From NCBI GenBank assembly GCA_937871635.1, contig CALMNS010000208.1:1-5773 (forward strand): a stretch of 5,773 nucleotides of DNA, read 5' to 3'. Origin of the DNA: an uncultured Solirubrobacter sp. (GTDB taxonomy: Bacteria > Actinomycetota > Thermoleophilia > Solirubrobacterales > Solirubrobacteraceae). Shown piece by piece: positions 1 to 5,611 of this stretch (position 1 is the stretch's first letter; the number at the start of each line of letters is the position of its first letter). Below the pieces are notes generated by a model. That model ran no database searches. It was not told where the DNA came from and was given only the letters and a program-made list of their open reading frames with translations. The position numbers and the translations under genes were made by a program.

Positions 1-1
1 G

Positions 2-88
2 GCGAGCGCCGAGCCGGAGCCCGCGCTCGCGCCCGCGCCCGCCGAGCTCGCCGATCCGGCGCCCGAGCCCGTCGAGGAGCCCGCGTGA
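2..88 (+). CDS. C-terminal tail of an unidentified upstream protein (partial)
   Basis: An open frame enters from the left edge and ends at TGA 86-88. The visible 28 residues are almost entirely Ala, Pro and Glu with a few Leu and Asp, for example AEPEPALAPAPAELADPAPE. This looks like a disordered acidic, proline-rich tail and not a folded domain. The other open frame here reads as an Arg/Ala-rich string typical of a GC-rich shadow, which favours this frame. Its stop overlaps the GTG start of the CHAD gene (GTGA at 85-88), so it is probably the preceding gene of the same operon. The function cannot be told from the tail. A polyphosphate-related role would be a guess from neighbours only. Confidence 0.6.
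   Translation, partial: ASAEPEPALAPAPAELADPAPEPVEEPA
74..79 (+). promoter_or_regulatory. Ribosome binding site of the CHAD gene
   Basis: GAGGAG lies five bases upstream of GTG 85. It decides the start: the frame is open further left, but that part encodes only Arg/Ala/Gly-rich shadow sequence. The site sits inside the last codons of the upstream gene. Confidence 0.6.
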
Positions 89-672
89 AGGCCCGTCGCG
101 TCAAGGGCCTCGACCCGGCCGGCGAGCTCGCCGACAACGCCGAGCGGATCATCCGCACCCGGCTCGACGAGCTGCACTCCTTCATGCCCCGCGCCGCCGA
201 CCCCGCCCAGGTCGAGGCGCTGCACGACATGCGCATCGCCGCCAAGCGGCTGCGCTACGTGCTCGAGATCACGGGACCCTGCTTCGGCCCCTACGCGGGC
301 AAGGCGATCGAGCTGACCAAGGCGCTCCAGGACCTCTTGGGCGAGATCCACGACTGCGACGTCCAGCTCCCCGACGTCGCCGCCTTCGCCGACGAGCTCG
401 CCGACGCCGACGTCGTCGCCGTCGGCTCTCGCGCGGCCGGCGCGGAGGACCTCGACCCGCGGCTGCTCGCCCGGGCGCCGCACCGCGCCGACTACGCCGG
501 GCTCGCGGCGCTGACCGTCTACCTGCGGGCGCGGCGCGAGCTGCTCTTCGCGCGCTTTCTCGAGGCGTGGGAGGACGCCGAGCGCAAGGGGTTCCGCGCG
601 CGGCTCGAGTACGCGGTGTCCGAACGGTCACAGCCGCGCCCGGCGCAGGCGAGTAGCCTCCCGTCCACTTGA
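85..672 (+). CDS. Small CHAD-domain protein, probable polyphosphate-binding protein
   Basis: A 195-residue cytoplasmic, mostly helical protein. The CHAD signature is at residues 45-61: ALHDMRIAAKRLRYVLE, with H47, R50, K54, R55 and R57 forming the conserved basic face. A second family motif, LLGEIHDCDV, is at 84-93. A last helix pair ends in RKGFRARL near 167-174, as in many actinobacterial CHAD proteins. CHAD domains are known to bind inorganic polyphosphate through such basic helices, so binding rather than catalysis is expected. Full CHAD domains are commonly about 200-300 residues in two helical bundles. This one is short, and an Ala/Asp-rich linker (about 100-125) replaces part of the middle. 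There is no CYTH (triphosphatase) domain in the ORF. GTG 85 has a good ribosome site and overlaps the upstream stop. The gene's own stop overlaps the ppk1 start (TTGA, 669-672), so the two are probably co-translated. The family call is firm; the physiological role is inferred. Confidence 0.85.
   Translation: MKARRVKGLDPAGELADNAERIIRTRLDELHSFMPRAADPAQVEALHDMRIAAKRLRYVLEITGPCFGPYAGKAIELTKALQDLLGEIHDCDVQLPDVAAFADELADADVVAVGSRAAGAEDLDPRLLARAPHRADYAGLAALTVYLRARRELLFARFLEAWEDAERKGFRARLEYAVSERSQPRPAQASSLPST
654..659 (+). promoter_or_regulatory. Possible -10 element of an internal, leaderless ppk1 promoter
   Basis: TAGCCT fits the loose TANNNT pattern of actinobacterial -10 boxes. It ends nine bases before the TTG start of ppk1, the spacing expected if transcription began at or next to the start codon. 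No convincing -35 box was found, and no Shine-Dalgarno sequence lies at a normal distance before the TTG. The element is short and could be chance. Confidence 0.2.
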
Positions 673-2783
673 CCGACGCCACGCTGACCGCCGCCGAGCC
701 GGATCTCGCGGATCCCGCGCTCTACTTCAACCGCGAGCTCTCCTGGCTCGACTTCAATGCGCGCGTGCTCGAGCTGGCCGAGGACGAGACGGTCCCGCTG
801 CTCGAGCGGCTGAAGTTCTGCGCGATCTACGCGTCGAACCTCGACGAGTTCTTCATGGTCCGGGTCGCCGGCCTGCACGACCAGGTGGACGCCGGCGTCG
901 ACAAGCGCGGCCAGGACGGGCGCTCCCCGTCGGAGGCGCTCGACGCGATCCGGGCCCGCACGCAGGAGCTCAGCCAGAAGCTCATCCGCTGCCTGGAGGA
1001 TGAGCTCCGCCCGCAGCTCGCCGAGCACGGCATCCGGATCGTCGGCGTCGACGACGTCTCCGAGGAGGAGCGCCGGGTGCTCGCCGACCGCTTCCGCCGC
1101 CAGATCTTCCCGGTGCTCACGCCGCTGGCCGTCGGCCTCGGGCGGCCGTTCCCCTACATCTCGAACCTGTCGCTCTCGCTCGGGATCATCGTCCGCGACC
1201 CGACGAACGGCTTCGAGACCTTCGCCCGGGTGAAGGTCCCGAAGGAGATCCTGCCGCGCTTCATCGCCATCGGCGACGGACGGACCTTCGTCCCGCTCGA
1301 GGACGTCATCGCCAAGCACCTCGACCAGCTGTTCCCGGGCATGGAGATCGTCGACTACGACATGTTCCGGGTCACCCGCGACGCGGACCTCACCGTCTCC
1401 GACGAGGCCGACGACCTGCTGCAAGCGGTGGACGACGAGCTGCGCCGCCGCCGCTTCGGGGAGGTCGTGCGCGTCGAGGCCGGCTCGCGGATGACCGCCC
1501 GGATGCGCGAGGGGCTGGTGGACGCGCTCGGCGCCGAGCCGGAGGACGTCTTCGAGGTCCAGGGCCTGCTCGACCTCCAGGACCTGTGGGACATCCTGAA
1601 GGTCCCCGGCCACCCCGAGCTGCGCGACCCGCCGTGGGCGCCGGTGACCCAGCCCCGCCTGCAGGGGGCGGGCGAGAAGGACGCCGCGTCGGACGTCATG
1701 GGCGCCATGCGCCGGGGCGACATCCTCCTGCACCACCCGTACGACTCCTTCGGCAGCTCGGTCGAGCGGCTCGTCGAGCAGGCCGTCGCCGATCCCAAGG
1801 TCCTGGCCATCAAGCAGACCGTGTACCGCACGTCGGACGACTCGCCGCTCGTGCCCGCGCTCATCCGGGCGGCCGAGCGCGGCAAGCAGGCCGTCTGCCT
1901 GGTCGAGCTCAAGGCGCGCTTCGACGAGCGCGCCAACATCGGCTGGGCCCGCGCGCTCGAGGAGGGCGGGGTGCACGTCGTCTACGGGCACCCCTCACTC
2001 AAGACGCACGCCAAGTGCGTGCTCATCGTGCGCCGGGAGGGCGACGGGGTGCGCCACTACGTCCACATCGGGACGGGCAACTACCACCCGAAGACCGCGC
2101 GGCTCTACACGGACTTCGGCCTGCTGACCTGCGACGAGCAGATCGGGGCCGACGTCGCCGACATGTTCAACTTCCTCACCGGCTTCGCCCGCCCCCGGCG
2201 CTACCGGAAGGTCCTTGTCGCGCCCAACCACCTGCGCGACGGGCTGCTGGAGGAGATCGAGCGGACGATCGCGTCGCACGAGAGCGGCGGCACGGCCCGG
2301 ATCCAGCTCAAGATGAACTCGCTGGTGGACGGCAAGCTCATCCGCGCGCTCTACCGCGCCTCGGCCGCGGGGGTGCCGGTGGAGCTCAACATCCGCGGCA
2401 TCTGCTGCCTGCGCCCCGGCGTGCCCGGGGTGAGCGAGAACATCCGCGTCGTGTCCATCGTCGGCCGCTTCCTCGAGCACTCGCGGATCTTCGCCTTCGA
2501 GCGCGAGGACGAGTGCCGGGTCATGATCGGCAGCGCGGACTGGATGCCGCGCAACCTCGACACCCGGGTCGAGCTCGTCACCCCGGTGGAGGACGACGTC
2601 CTGCGCGCCGACCTGCTCGACACGCTCGAGCGCTGCTTCGCCGACGACACGAACAGCTGGGAGCTGGGCGAGGACGGCGAGTGGACGCGCCGGATCCCGG
2701 CCGGGCCCGAGGGCCGCTCCGTGCAGCACGAGCTCATGGTGGCCCACGCCGCCCAGGCGGCCGAGGCCGTGCAGACGGGCTAG
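669..2783 (+). CDS. ppk1: Polyphosphate kinase 1 (PPK1)
   Basis: This enzyme reversibly transfers the terminal phosphate of ATP onto a growing inorganic polyphosphate chain. It is complete at 704 residues (E. coli Ppk has 688). The N-terminal domain opens with YFNRELSWLDFNARVLELAE (19-38) and carries N57 in YASNLDEFF. The catalytic half begins near HHPYDSFGSSVERLV (355-369). The autophosphorylated histidine is H447 in LKTHAK and the second active-site histidine is H604 in FLEHSRIF. Metal-binding arginines are R387 (TVYRTSDD) and R417 (KARFDERANIGWAR). Y480 and R576 complete the pocket. All seven sit exactly 12 positions after their E. coli equivalents (45, 375, 405, 435, 468, 564, 592), strong evidence for a working enzyme. 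An in-frame TAG at 654-656 excludes starts further upstream. The next GTG (765) would delete the NRELSW motif, so TTG 669 is the best start, although it lacks a ribosome site and may rely on coupling to the CHAD gene. It is convergent with the following regulator gene. Confidence 0.97.
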   Translation: MTDATLTAAEPDLADPALYFNRELSWLDFNARVLELAEDETVPLLERLKFCAIYASNLDEFFMVRVAGLHDQVDAGVDKRGQDGRSPSEALDAIRARTQELSQKLIRCLEDELRPQLAEHGIRIVGVDDVSEEERRVLADRFRRQIFPVLTPLAVGLGRPFPYISNLSLSLGIIVRDPTNGFETFARVKVPKEILPRFIAIGDGRTFVPLEDVIAKHLDQLFPGMEIVDYDMFRVTRDADLTVSDEADDLLQAVDDELRRRRFGEVVRVEAGSRMTARMREGLVDALGAEPEDVFEVQGLLDLQDLWDILKVPGHPELRDPPWAPVTQPRLQGAGEKDAASDVMGAMRRGDILLHHPYDSFGSSVERLVEQAVADPKVLAIKQTVYRTSDDSPLVPALIRAAERGKQAVCLVELKARFDERANIGWARALEEGGVHVVYGHPSLKTHAKCVLIVRREGDGVRHYVHIGTGNYHPKTARLYTDFGLLTCDEQIGADVADMFNFLTGFARPRRYRKVLVAPNHLRDGLLEEIERTIASHESGGTARIQLKMNSLVDGKLIRALYRASAAGVPVELNIRGICCLRPGVPGVSENIRVVSIVGRFLEHSRIFAFEREDECRVMIGSADWMPRNLDTRVELVTPVEDDVLRADLLDTLERCFADDTNSWELGEDGEWTRRIPAGPEGRSVQHELMVAHAAQAAEAVQTG

Positions 2784-2786
2784 CCC

Positions 2787-2817
2787 CCGCCGAGCGCCGC
2801 GACGCCGGCTCAGGCGG
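2787..2817 (+). terminator. GC-rich hairpin after ppk1, possible terminator
   Basis: CCGCCGAGC (2787-2795) can pair with GCTCAGGCGG (2808-2817) as nine base pairs, with one bulged A and a 12-base loop. It begins three bases after the ppk1 stop and includes the stop of the convergent regulator gene (2810-2812). No T-run follows on either strand, so it is not a classical intrinsic terminator. GC-rich actinobacteria often use such hairpins without T-runs, hence the tentative call. Confidence 0.35.
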
Positions 2818-3781
2818 CGAACCGGTCCTCTCGCGGTTCGCGCCCTGCCCTGACCGCCCCGGGCGTGAGGCCGGTGACTCGCTTGAACGCCCGGCTGAAG
2901 GCCGCTTCAGACCGGTAGTTCAGGCGATCGGCGACGTCGGCGACGGTGGCGCGGTCGTCGCGCAGCCACCCTGCCGCGAGCTGCATCCGCAGCCGCGTGA
3001 CGTAGCCCATGGCGGGCTCGTCGACGAGCTCGGTGAAACGCGCGGCGAAGGCGGAGCGCGACATTGCGAGCTCGCGGGAGAGTGCTTCCACCGTCCAGTC
3101 GCGCGTCGGGTCGGCGTGGATGAGCGCGATCGCCCGCCCGATCTGCGGGTCGTGCAGTGCGCCGAGCCACCCGGCGCGTGACGCCGGGTCCGTCTCGAGC
3201 CAGGAGCGGATGGCCTGGACGACGAGGATGTCTGAGAGGCGGGTGACCATTGTCTCGGCCGCGGGCCGGAGCGTCCGGGCCTCGACGGCCATGAGCCGGA
3301 GCGTGCTCTGCGTCCAGTCCTGCTCGAGCGCGGTGGACCCCTCGTGGTGAATGACCTTCGGGAGCAGCCCGACGAGGCGGTCCGCGGCCGGGTGGTCGAG
3401 CGAGACGGCGCCGCACACCATCCCGGTCGCGGCCCCTCCGCCGCCGTGGCGGATGACCTCGTAGCGGTCCGACACGATCTCGCGCGGGATCTCGTAGATG
3501 GACGGAGCGAATGCCGCTGGGTCGCTGCGCAGCCGGTGCCCTTCGCCGTGCGGGACCAGCGCGAGATCTCCCGCCCCGAGCAGGCACGGTTCGGCGCCCT
3601 CGATCTCGAGCCGGCAGCCGCCCGAGGTGACCGCGTGGAACCACAGGCACCCGGGCATCGGCGGAAGTTCGACCCCCCAGGGCGCAGAGAACTCCGACCG
3701 TCCGTAGAAGGAGCCGCTCATCCGCAGCGAGTGCAAGGCGGCGCCGAGCGGGTCGGTGGCGGCGGCGGTGACGGGGTCCAC
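2810..3781 (-). CDS. AraC-family transcriptional regulator with N-terminal cupin domain
   Basis: A DNA-binding regulator, 323 residues from GTG 3781 (340 if TTG 3832 were used). Numbered from the GTG, an N-terminal cupin ligand domain begins near DPLGAALHSLRMSG (10-23). It contains LWFHAVTSGG (46-55) and VPHGEGHRL (76-84), histidine-bearing motifs typical of the Cupin_6/AraC_binding group that includes RclR-type regulators. The C-terminal AraC double helix-turn-helix spans about residues 210-313. Its first recognition motif runs WTVEALSRELAMSRSAFAARF, followed by the signature YRSEAAFSRAFKRVTGLTPG. The GTG start is preferred because residues before it (MCPIVHRPGR and following) do not resemble the family, and it frees a palindrome as intergenic DNA. 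Neither start has a clear ribosome site. The gene is divergent from the reductase/exporter operon, which it most likely controls, and may control itself. The inducer is unknown. Cysteines are present (45, 56, 66 and 123), but I cannot equate them with the RclR redox cysteines. Confidence 0.9.
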   Translation of the reverse strand: MDPVTAAATDPLGAALHSLRMSGSFYGRSEFSAPWGVELPPMPGCLWFHAVTSGGCRLEIEGAEPCLLGAGDLALVPHGEGHRLRSDPAAFAPSIYEIPREIVSDRYEVIRHGGGGAATGMVCGAVSLDHPAADRLVGLLPKVIHHEGSTALEQDWTQSTLRLMAVEARTLRPAAETMVTRLSDILVVQAIRSWLETDPASRAGWLGALHDPQIGRAIALIHADPTRDWTVEALSRELAMSRSAFAARFTELVDEPAMGYVTRLRMQLAAGWLRDDRATVADVADRLNYRSEAAFSRAFKRVTGLTPGAVRAGREPREDRFAA

Positions 3782-3794
3782 TTCGAGGCGAAGT
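3780..3794. promoter_or_regulatory. Inverted repeat at the regulator's start, possible operator
   Basis: ACTTCG and CGAAGT form perfect 6-bp arms around a 3-base centre (AGG). The repeat covers the GTG start of the AraC gene and overlaps a CATACT hexamer (3792-3797 on the - strand), which could serve as its -10 box. A bound protein here would repress the regulator; alternatively the RNA hairpin could affect its translation. Short repeats of this size arise by chance in GC-rich DNA. Confidence 0.3.
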
Positions 3795-3797
3795 ATG
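3792..3797 (-). promoter_or_regulatory. Possible -10 element of the AraC-family gene
   Basis: On the - strand CATACT matches the TANNNT-like -10 pattern except at its first base. It ends ten bases before the GTG start, suggesting a leaderless transcript. No clear -35 box is visible; the expected place for one is occupied by the 20-bp inverted repeat. Confidence 0.2.
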
Positions 3798-3802
3798 CCG
3801 GT

Positions 3803-3822
3803 TCGTCCAGGCCGGTGGACGA
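3803..3822. promoter_or_regulatory. 20-bp inverted repeat, candidate operator of the divergent promoters
   Basis: TCGTCCA (3803-3809) and TGGACGA (3816-3822) are perfect 7-bp inverted arms around the 6-base centre GGCCGG. This is the best palindrome in the divergent region. It lies just upstream of the proposed -10 of the AraC gene and about 65 bases upstream of the reductase start, a usual distance for an activator site. AraC proteins more often bind direct repeats or asymmetric sites, so a different binding protein or coincidence remains possible. If the regulator really started at TTG 3832, the repeat would lie inside its coding region. Confidence 0.45.
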
Positions 3823-3875
3823 TCGGGCACAAGACGGCGACTTCACGTCATAGACGCGCACAGATCGACTCGCGA

Positions 3876-3880
3876 AGGTG
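3876..3880 (+). promoter_or_regulatory. Ribosome binding site of the NmrA-like gene
   Basis: AGGTG, within GAAGGTG at 3874-3880, lies six bases before ATG 3887 and matches the AGGAGGTG anti-16S consensus well. It indicates that the GTG at 3878 is part of the ribosome site and not the start codon. Confidence 0.5.
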
Positions 3881-3886
3881 CCGCAC

Positions 3887-4789
3887 ATGACGAACACAAG
3901 GGAAGTCGCTGTGATGGGAGCCACCGGGAACGTCGGGGGCGCGCTGAGCCGCCTGCTGCTCGACGAGGATGTGAAGGTCCGGGCGCTCGGTCGCTCACCG
4001 GAGCGGCTCGAGGCCCTGACGATGCTGGGCGCGCACCCGTACGTCGTGGATGCGCAGGACGCGACCCGCCTCACCGAGGCCTTCCGAGGGTCCGACGCGG
4101 TCTTCACCCTCCTGCCACACGACCCGCAGGAACCAGACTACCGGCGCAGCCAGGCGCAACTCGGCGAGGCGATCGTCGAGGCGATCGCCGCCGCCCGCGT
4201 CTCGCGCGTCGTGTTCCTCTCGAGCATCGGCGCCGATCGGCTGTCGGGCACCGGCCCCGTGGTCTCGCTGCACGACCAGGAGGAGCGCATGCGCGAGCTG
4301 ACCGGCGTCGACGTCCTCGTCCTGCGCCCGGGGTCGTTCTTCGAGAACTTCGCGCACGCGCTCCCGCTGATCGAGGACGAGGGGATCCTCGCCGACACCG
4401 TCGCCCCCGACGTCGCCATCCCGATGATCGCCACGGCCGACATCGCCGCCGCTGCCGCCGACGCGCTGACCACCGAGGAGTGGACCGGGGTCGAGATCCG
4501 CGAGCTGCTCGGCGAGCGTGACCTCAGCTACGCGGAGGCCGCCGCCGTCCTCGGAGAGGCGCTCGCGCGGCCTGGCCTCTCGTACGTCCAGGTCCCGGAG
4601 GCGGACATGGAGGCAGCCCTGCGCCAGGCGGGCTTCTCGCCCGACATGGCTCGCCTCCAGCTTGAGCTCAACCGCGCGCTCAGCGACGGCACGGTCGTCG
4701 CCGGCGAGCCGCGCTCCTCCCGGAGCACCACGCCCACCTCGTTCGAGGCGTTCGCCACCGAGCTGGCCCGTACCGTTCAGCCGGCATGA
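3887..4789 (+). CDS. NmrA-like NAD(P)-binding oxidoreductase
   Basis: A 300-residue soluble atypical short-chain dehydrogenase of the NmrA / quinone-oxidoreductase-like group. The Rossmann nucleotide motif GATGNVGG is at residues 11-18. R32 and R36 (VRALGRSPER) lie where NADPH-preferring relatives hold the 2'-phosphate. VVDAQDATRL (53-62), AVFTLLP (71-77), VVFLSSIGAD (108-117) and LRPGSFFENF (146-155) are typical family landmarks. The classical YxxxK catalytic pair is not evident, as is usual in NmrA-like members, so the protein may be a reductase of quinone-like electrophiles or a redox sensor. I cannot name the substrate. It is cytoplasmic, with no signal peptide or membrane segment. It is the first gene of a divergent operon facing the AraC regulator, and its stop overlaps the exporter start (ATGA, 4786-4789). 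ATG 3887 is chosen over GTG 3878 because the GTG lies in a good ribosome site. Confidence 0.88.
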   Translation: MTNTREVAVMGATGNVGGALSRLLLDEDVKVRALGRSPERLEALTMLGAHPYVVDAQDATRLTEAFRGSDAVFTLLPHDPQEPDYRRSQAQLGEAIVEAIAAARVSRVVFLSSIGADRLSGTGPVVSLHDQEERMRELTGVDVLVLRPGSFFENFAHALPLIEDEGILADTVAPDVAIPMIATADIAAAAADALTTEEWTGVEIRELLGERDLSYAEAAAVLGEALARPGLSYVQVPEADMEAALRQAGFSPDMARLQLELNRALSDGTVVAGEPRSSRSTTPTSFEAFATELARTVQPA

Positions 4790-5424
4790 CCGCGCCCGAT
4801 CCGACGACGCTCCTCTTGTTCGCCGCCGCGGCGTCGGTGCTCGTCGTCCTCCCCGGACCGAACCACGTCTACATCGTCACCCGGAGCATCGACCGCGGCC
4901 GAGGCGCCGGGATCGCCTCCTCCTTCGGCGTGGAGACCGGGACGCTGGTGCACATCGGGTTCGCCGCGGCGGGGCTCTCGACGATCATCGCCTCGTCGGC
5001 CGTGGCGTTCGACGCGGTCAGGTATCTGGGCGCCGCCTACCTCGTCTACCTCGGCATCACCGCGCTCCTGAGCCGGAAGAGACTCGATCTCGACGCGCCC
5101 GGCGACGACCGCGGGCTGGGTCGGATCTACCTCGACGGTGTGCTCGTCAACGTCCTGAACCCGAAGGTCGCGCTGTTCTTCCTCTCGTTCGTTCCCCAGT
5201 TCGTCGATCCGGCGCGCGGCTCGGTCGCCTCGCAGATCGTCGTACTGGGCCTCGTCCTGGTCCTCATCGGGCTCCCGAGCAACCTCGTGTACGCCTTCGC
5301 GGCCGGCGCCCTCGGCGGCTGGCTCCGTCGCCGGCCCCGGTTCCTGCGCCGCCAGAACAAGGTCGTCGGCGGGATCTACCTCACCCTGGGCGCCGCCGCC
5401 GCCCTCACCGGCGACCGGCGCTGA
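4786..5424 (+). CDS. LysE/RhtB-family membrane exporter
   Basis: A 212-residue inner-membrane exporter of the LysE superfamily, whose known members pump out amino acids and related small molecules by exchange with protons. Six hydrophobic segments are visible, near residues 7-24, 41-72, 77-95, 118-140, 149-175 and 192-208. Family motifs are PGPNHVYIVTRS (23-34) after the first segment, GAAYLVYLGITALL (82-95), and VNVLNPKVALFFLSFVPQFV (121-140) in the fourth. Size and order are normal for the family. The charged loop at about 96-115 (RKRLDLDAPGDDRG) fits the usual cytoplasmic loop after the third segment. ATG 4786 overlaps the reductase stop and has no ribosome site of its own, so translation is probably coupled. 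The substrate is unknown; the context suggests the reductase's product or the compound sensed by the AraC regulator. This family is often annotated 'amino acid/threonine exporter', which is not specific enough here. Confidence 0.9.
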   Translation: MTAPDPTTLLLFAAAASVLVVLPGPNHVYIVTRSIDRGRGAGIASSFGVETGTLVHIGFAAAGLSTIIASSAVAFDAVRYLGAAYLVYLGITALLSRKRLDLDAPGDDRGLGRIYLDGVLVNVLNPKVALFFLSFVPQFVDPARGSVASQIVVLGLVLVLIGLPSNLVYAFAAGALGGWLRRRPRFLRRQNKVVGGIYLTLGAAAALTGDRR

Positions 5425-5576
5425 TACGGCGCCGTCCGACCGGTGGCAGCCGACGTTTCAGCCGTTCGCTAAGGGACGTCCTCCCGGCCCGCGCTTCACG
5501 CCGTGGCAGCGGAACGAGGGGCCGTGCGCGTTCGCGTCACGGTCGGATGCCGGGTCCGTGTTCGAACGACCCCCGG

Positions 5577-5584
5577 AAGGAGGT
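5577..5584 (+). promoter_or_regulatory. Strong Shine-Dalgarno-like sequence without a matching start
   Basis: AAGGAGGT is nearly a full complement of the 16S rRNA tail. It is 27 bases before GTG 5612, too far for normal use. The only start-like codon at the right distance is CTG 5593, in a different frame that reads as an Arg-rich shadow. It may be a chance match or a standby or regulatory ribosome site. Confidence 0.3.
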
Positions 5585-5598
5585 CCGCGGCGCTGGGC

Positions 5599-5603
5599 GA
5601 AGG
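5599..5603 (+). promoter_or_regulatory. Ribosome binding site of the peptidoglycan-binding gene
   Basis: GAAGG lies eight bases before GTG 5612. It supports this start over the in-frame GTG at 5558, which has no such site. Confidence 0.4.
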
Positions 5604-5611
5604 CGCGTCAG

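Larger units (their letters stand above)
5425..5611 (+). other. 187-base gene-free leader with possible RNA structure
   Basis: No convincing gene lies between the exporter stop and the next start. ACGGCGCCGT at 5426-5435 is a perfect palindrome. TCCGACCG (5435-5442) can pair with CGGTCGGA (5540-5547) as an 8-bp stem enclosing about 97 bases, extendable inward with one bulge by TGGC (5444-5447) against GTCA (5536-5539). GACGT (5452-5456) and ACGTC (5476-5480) form an inner pair. GGGTC (5552-5556) and GACCC (5568-5572) form a hairpin just before the strong Shine-Dalgarno sequence. GTGGCAGC occurs twice (5443-5450, 5503-5510). The region may combine the exporter's terminator with a structured leader of the cell-wall gene. 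I recognise no known riboswitch class in it. Confidence 0.4.

Noticed and set aside
519..1991. 490-residue open frame on the - strand opposite the CHAD gene and ppk1
   Set aside because: It is a shadow of the G/C third positions of ppk1. It lacks any recognisable domain, while the + strand has a complete enzyme with all catalytic residues.
1995..2747. 250-residue - strand open frame opposite the ppk1 catalytic half
   Set aside because: Antisense shadow, rich in Ala, Val, Asp, Glu and His, with no domain signature.
1586..3181. 531-residue + strand open frame overlapping ppk1 and the regulator
   Set aside because: Its translation is an Arg/Gly/Ala/Pro-rich string typical of an out-of-frame reading, and it crosses the end of ppk1 into the antisense of the regulator.
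3344..3853. 169-residue + strand open frame opposite the regulator
   Set aside because: Its low-complexity Arg/Gly/Pro composition and lack of motifs contrast with the well-matched AraC protein on the other strand.
3878..3886. GTG 3878 as start of the NmrA-like gene
   Set aside because: This GTG belongs to the AGGTG ribosome site, which is spaced six bases from ATG 3887, and the three added residues contribute no family sequence.
5549..5576. tRNA T-arm-like sequence around GTTCGAAC
   Set aside because: GTTCGAAC with flanking GGGTC/GACCC imitates a T-arm, but there is no acceptor stem, D-arm or anticodon arm at proper spacing.
5425..5611. ydaO (cyclic di-AMP) riboswitch before the cell-wall gene
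   Set aside because: The gene context is right, but the conserved stretches expected of this class could not be found in the leader.
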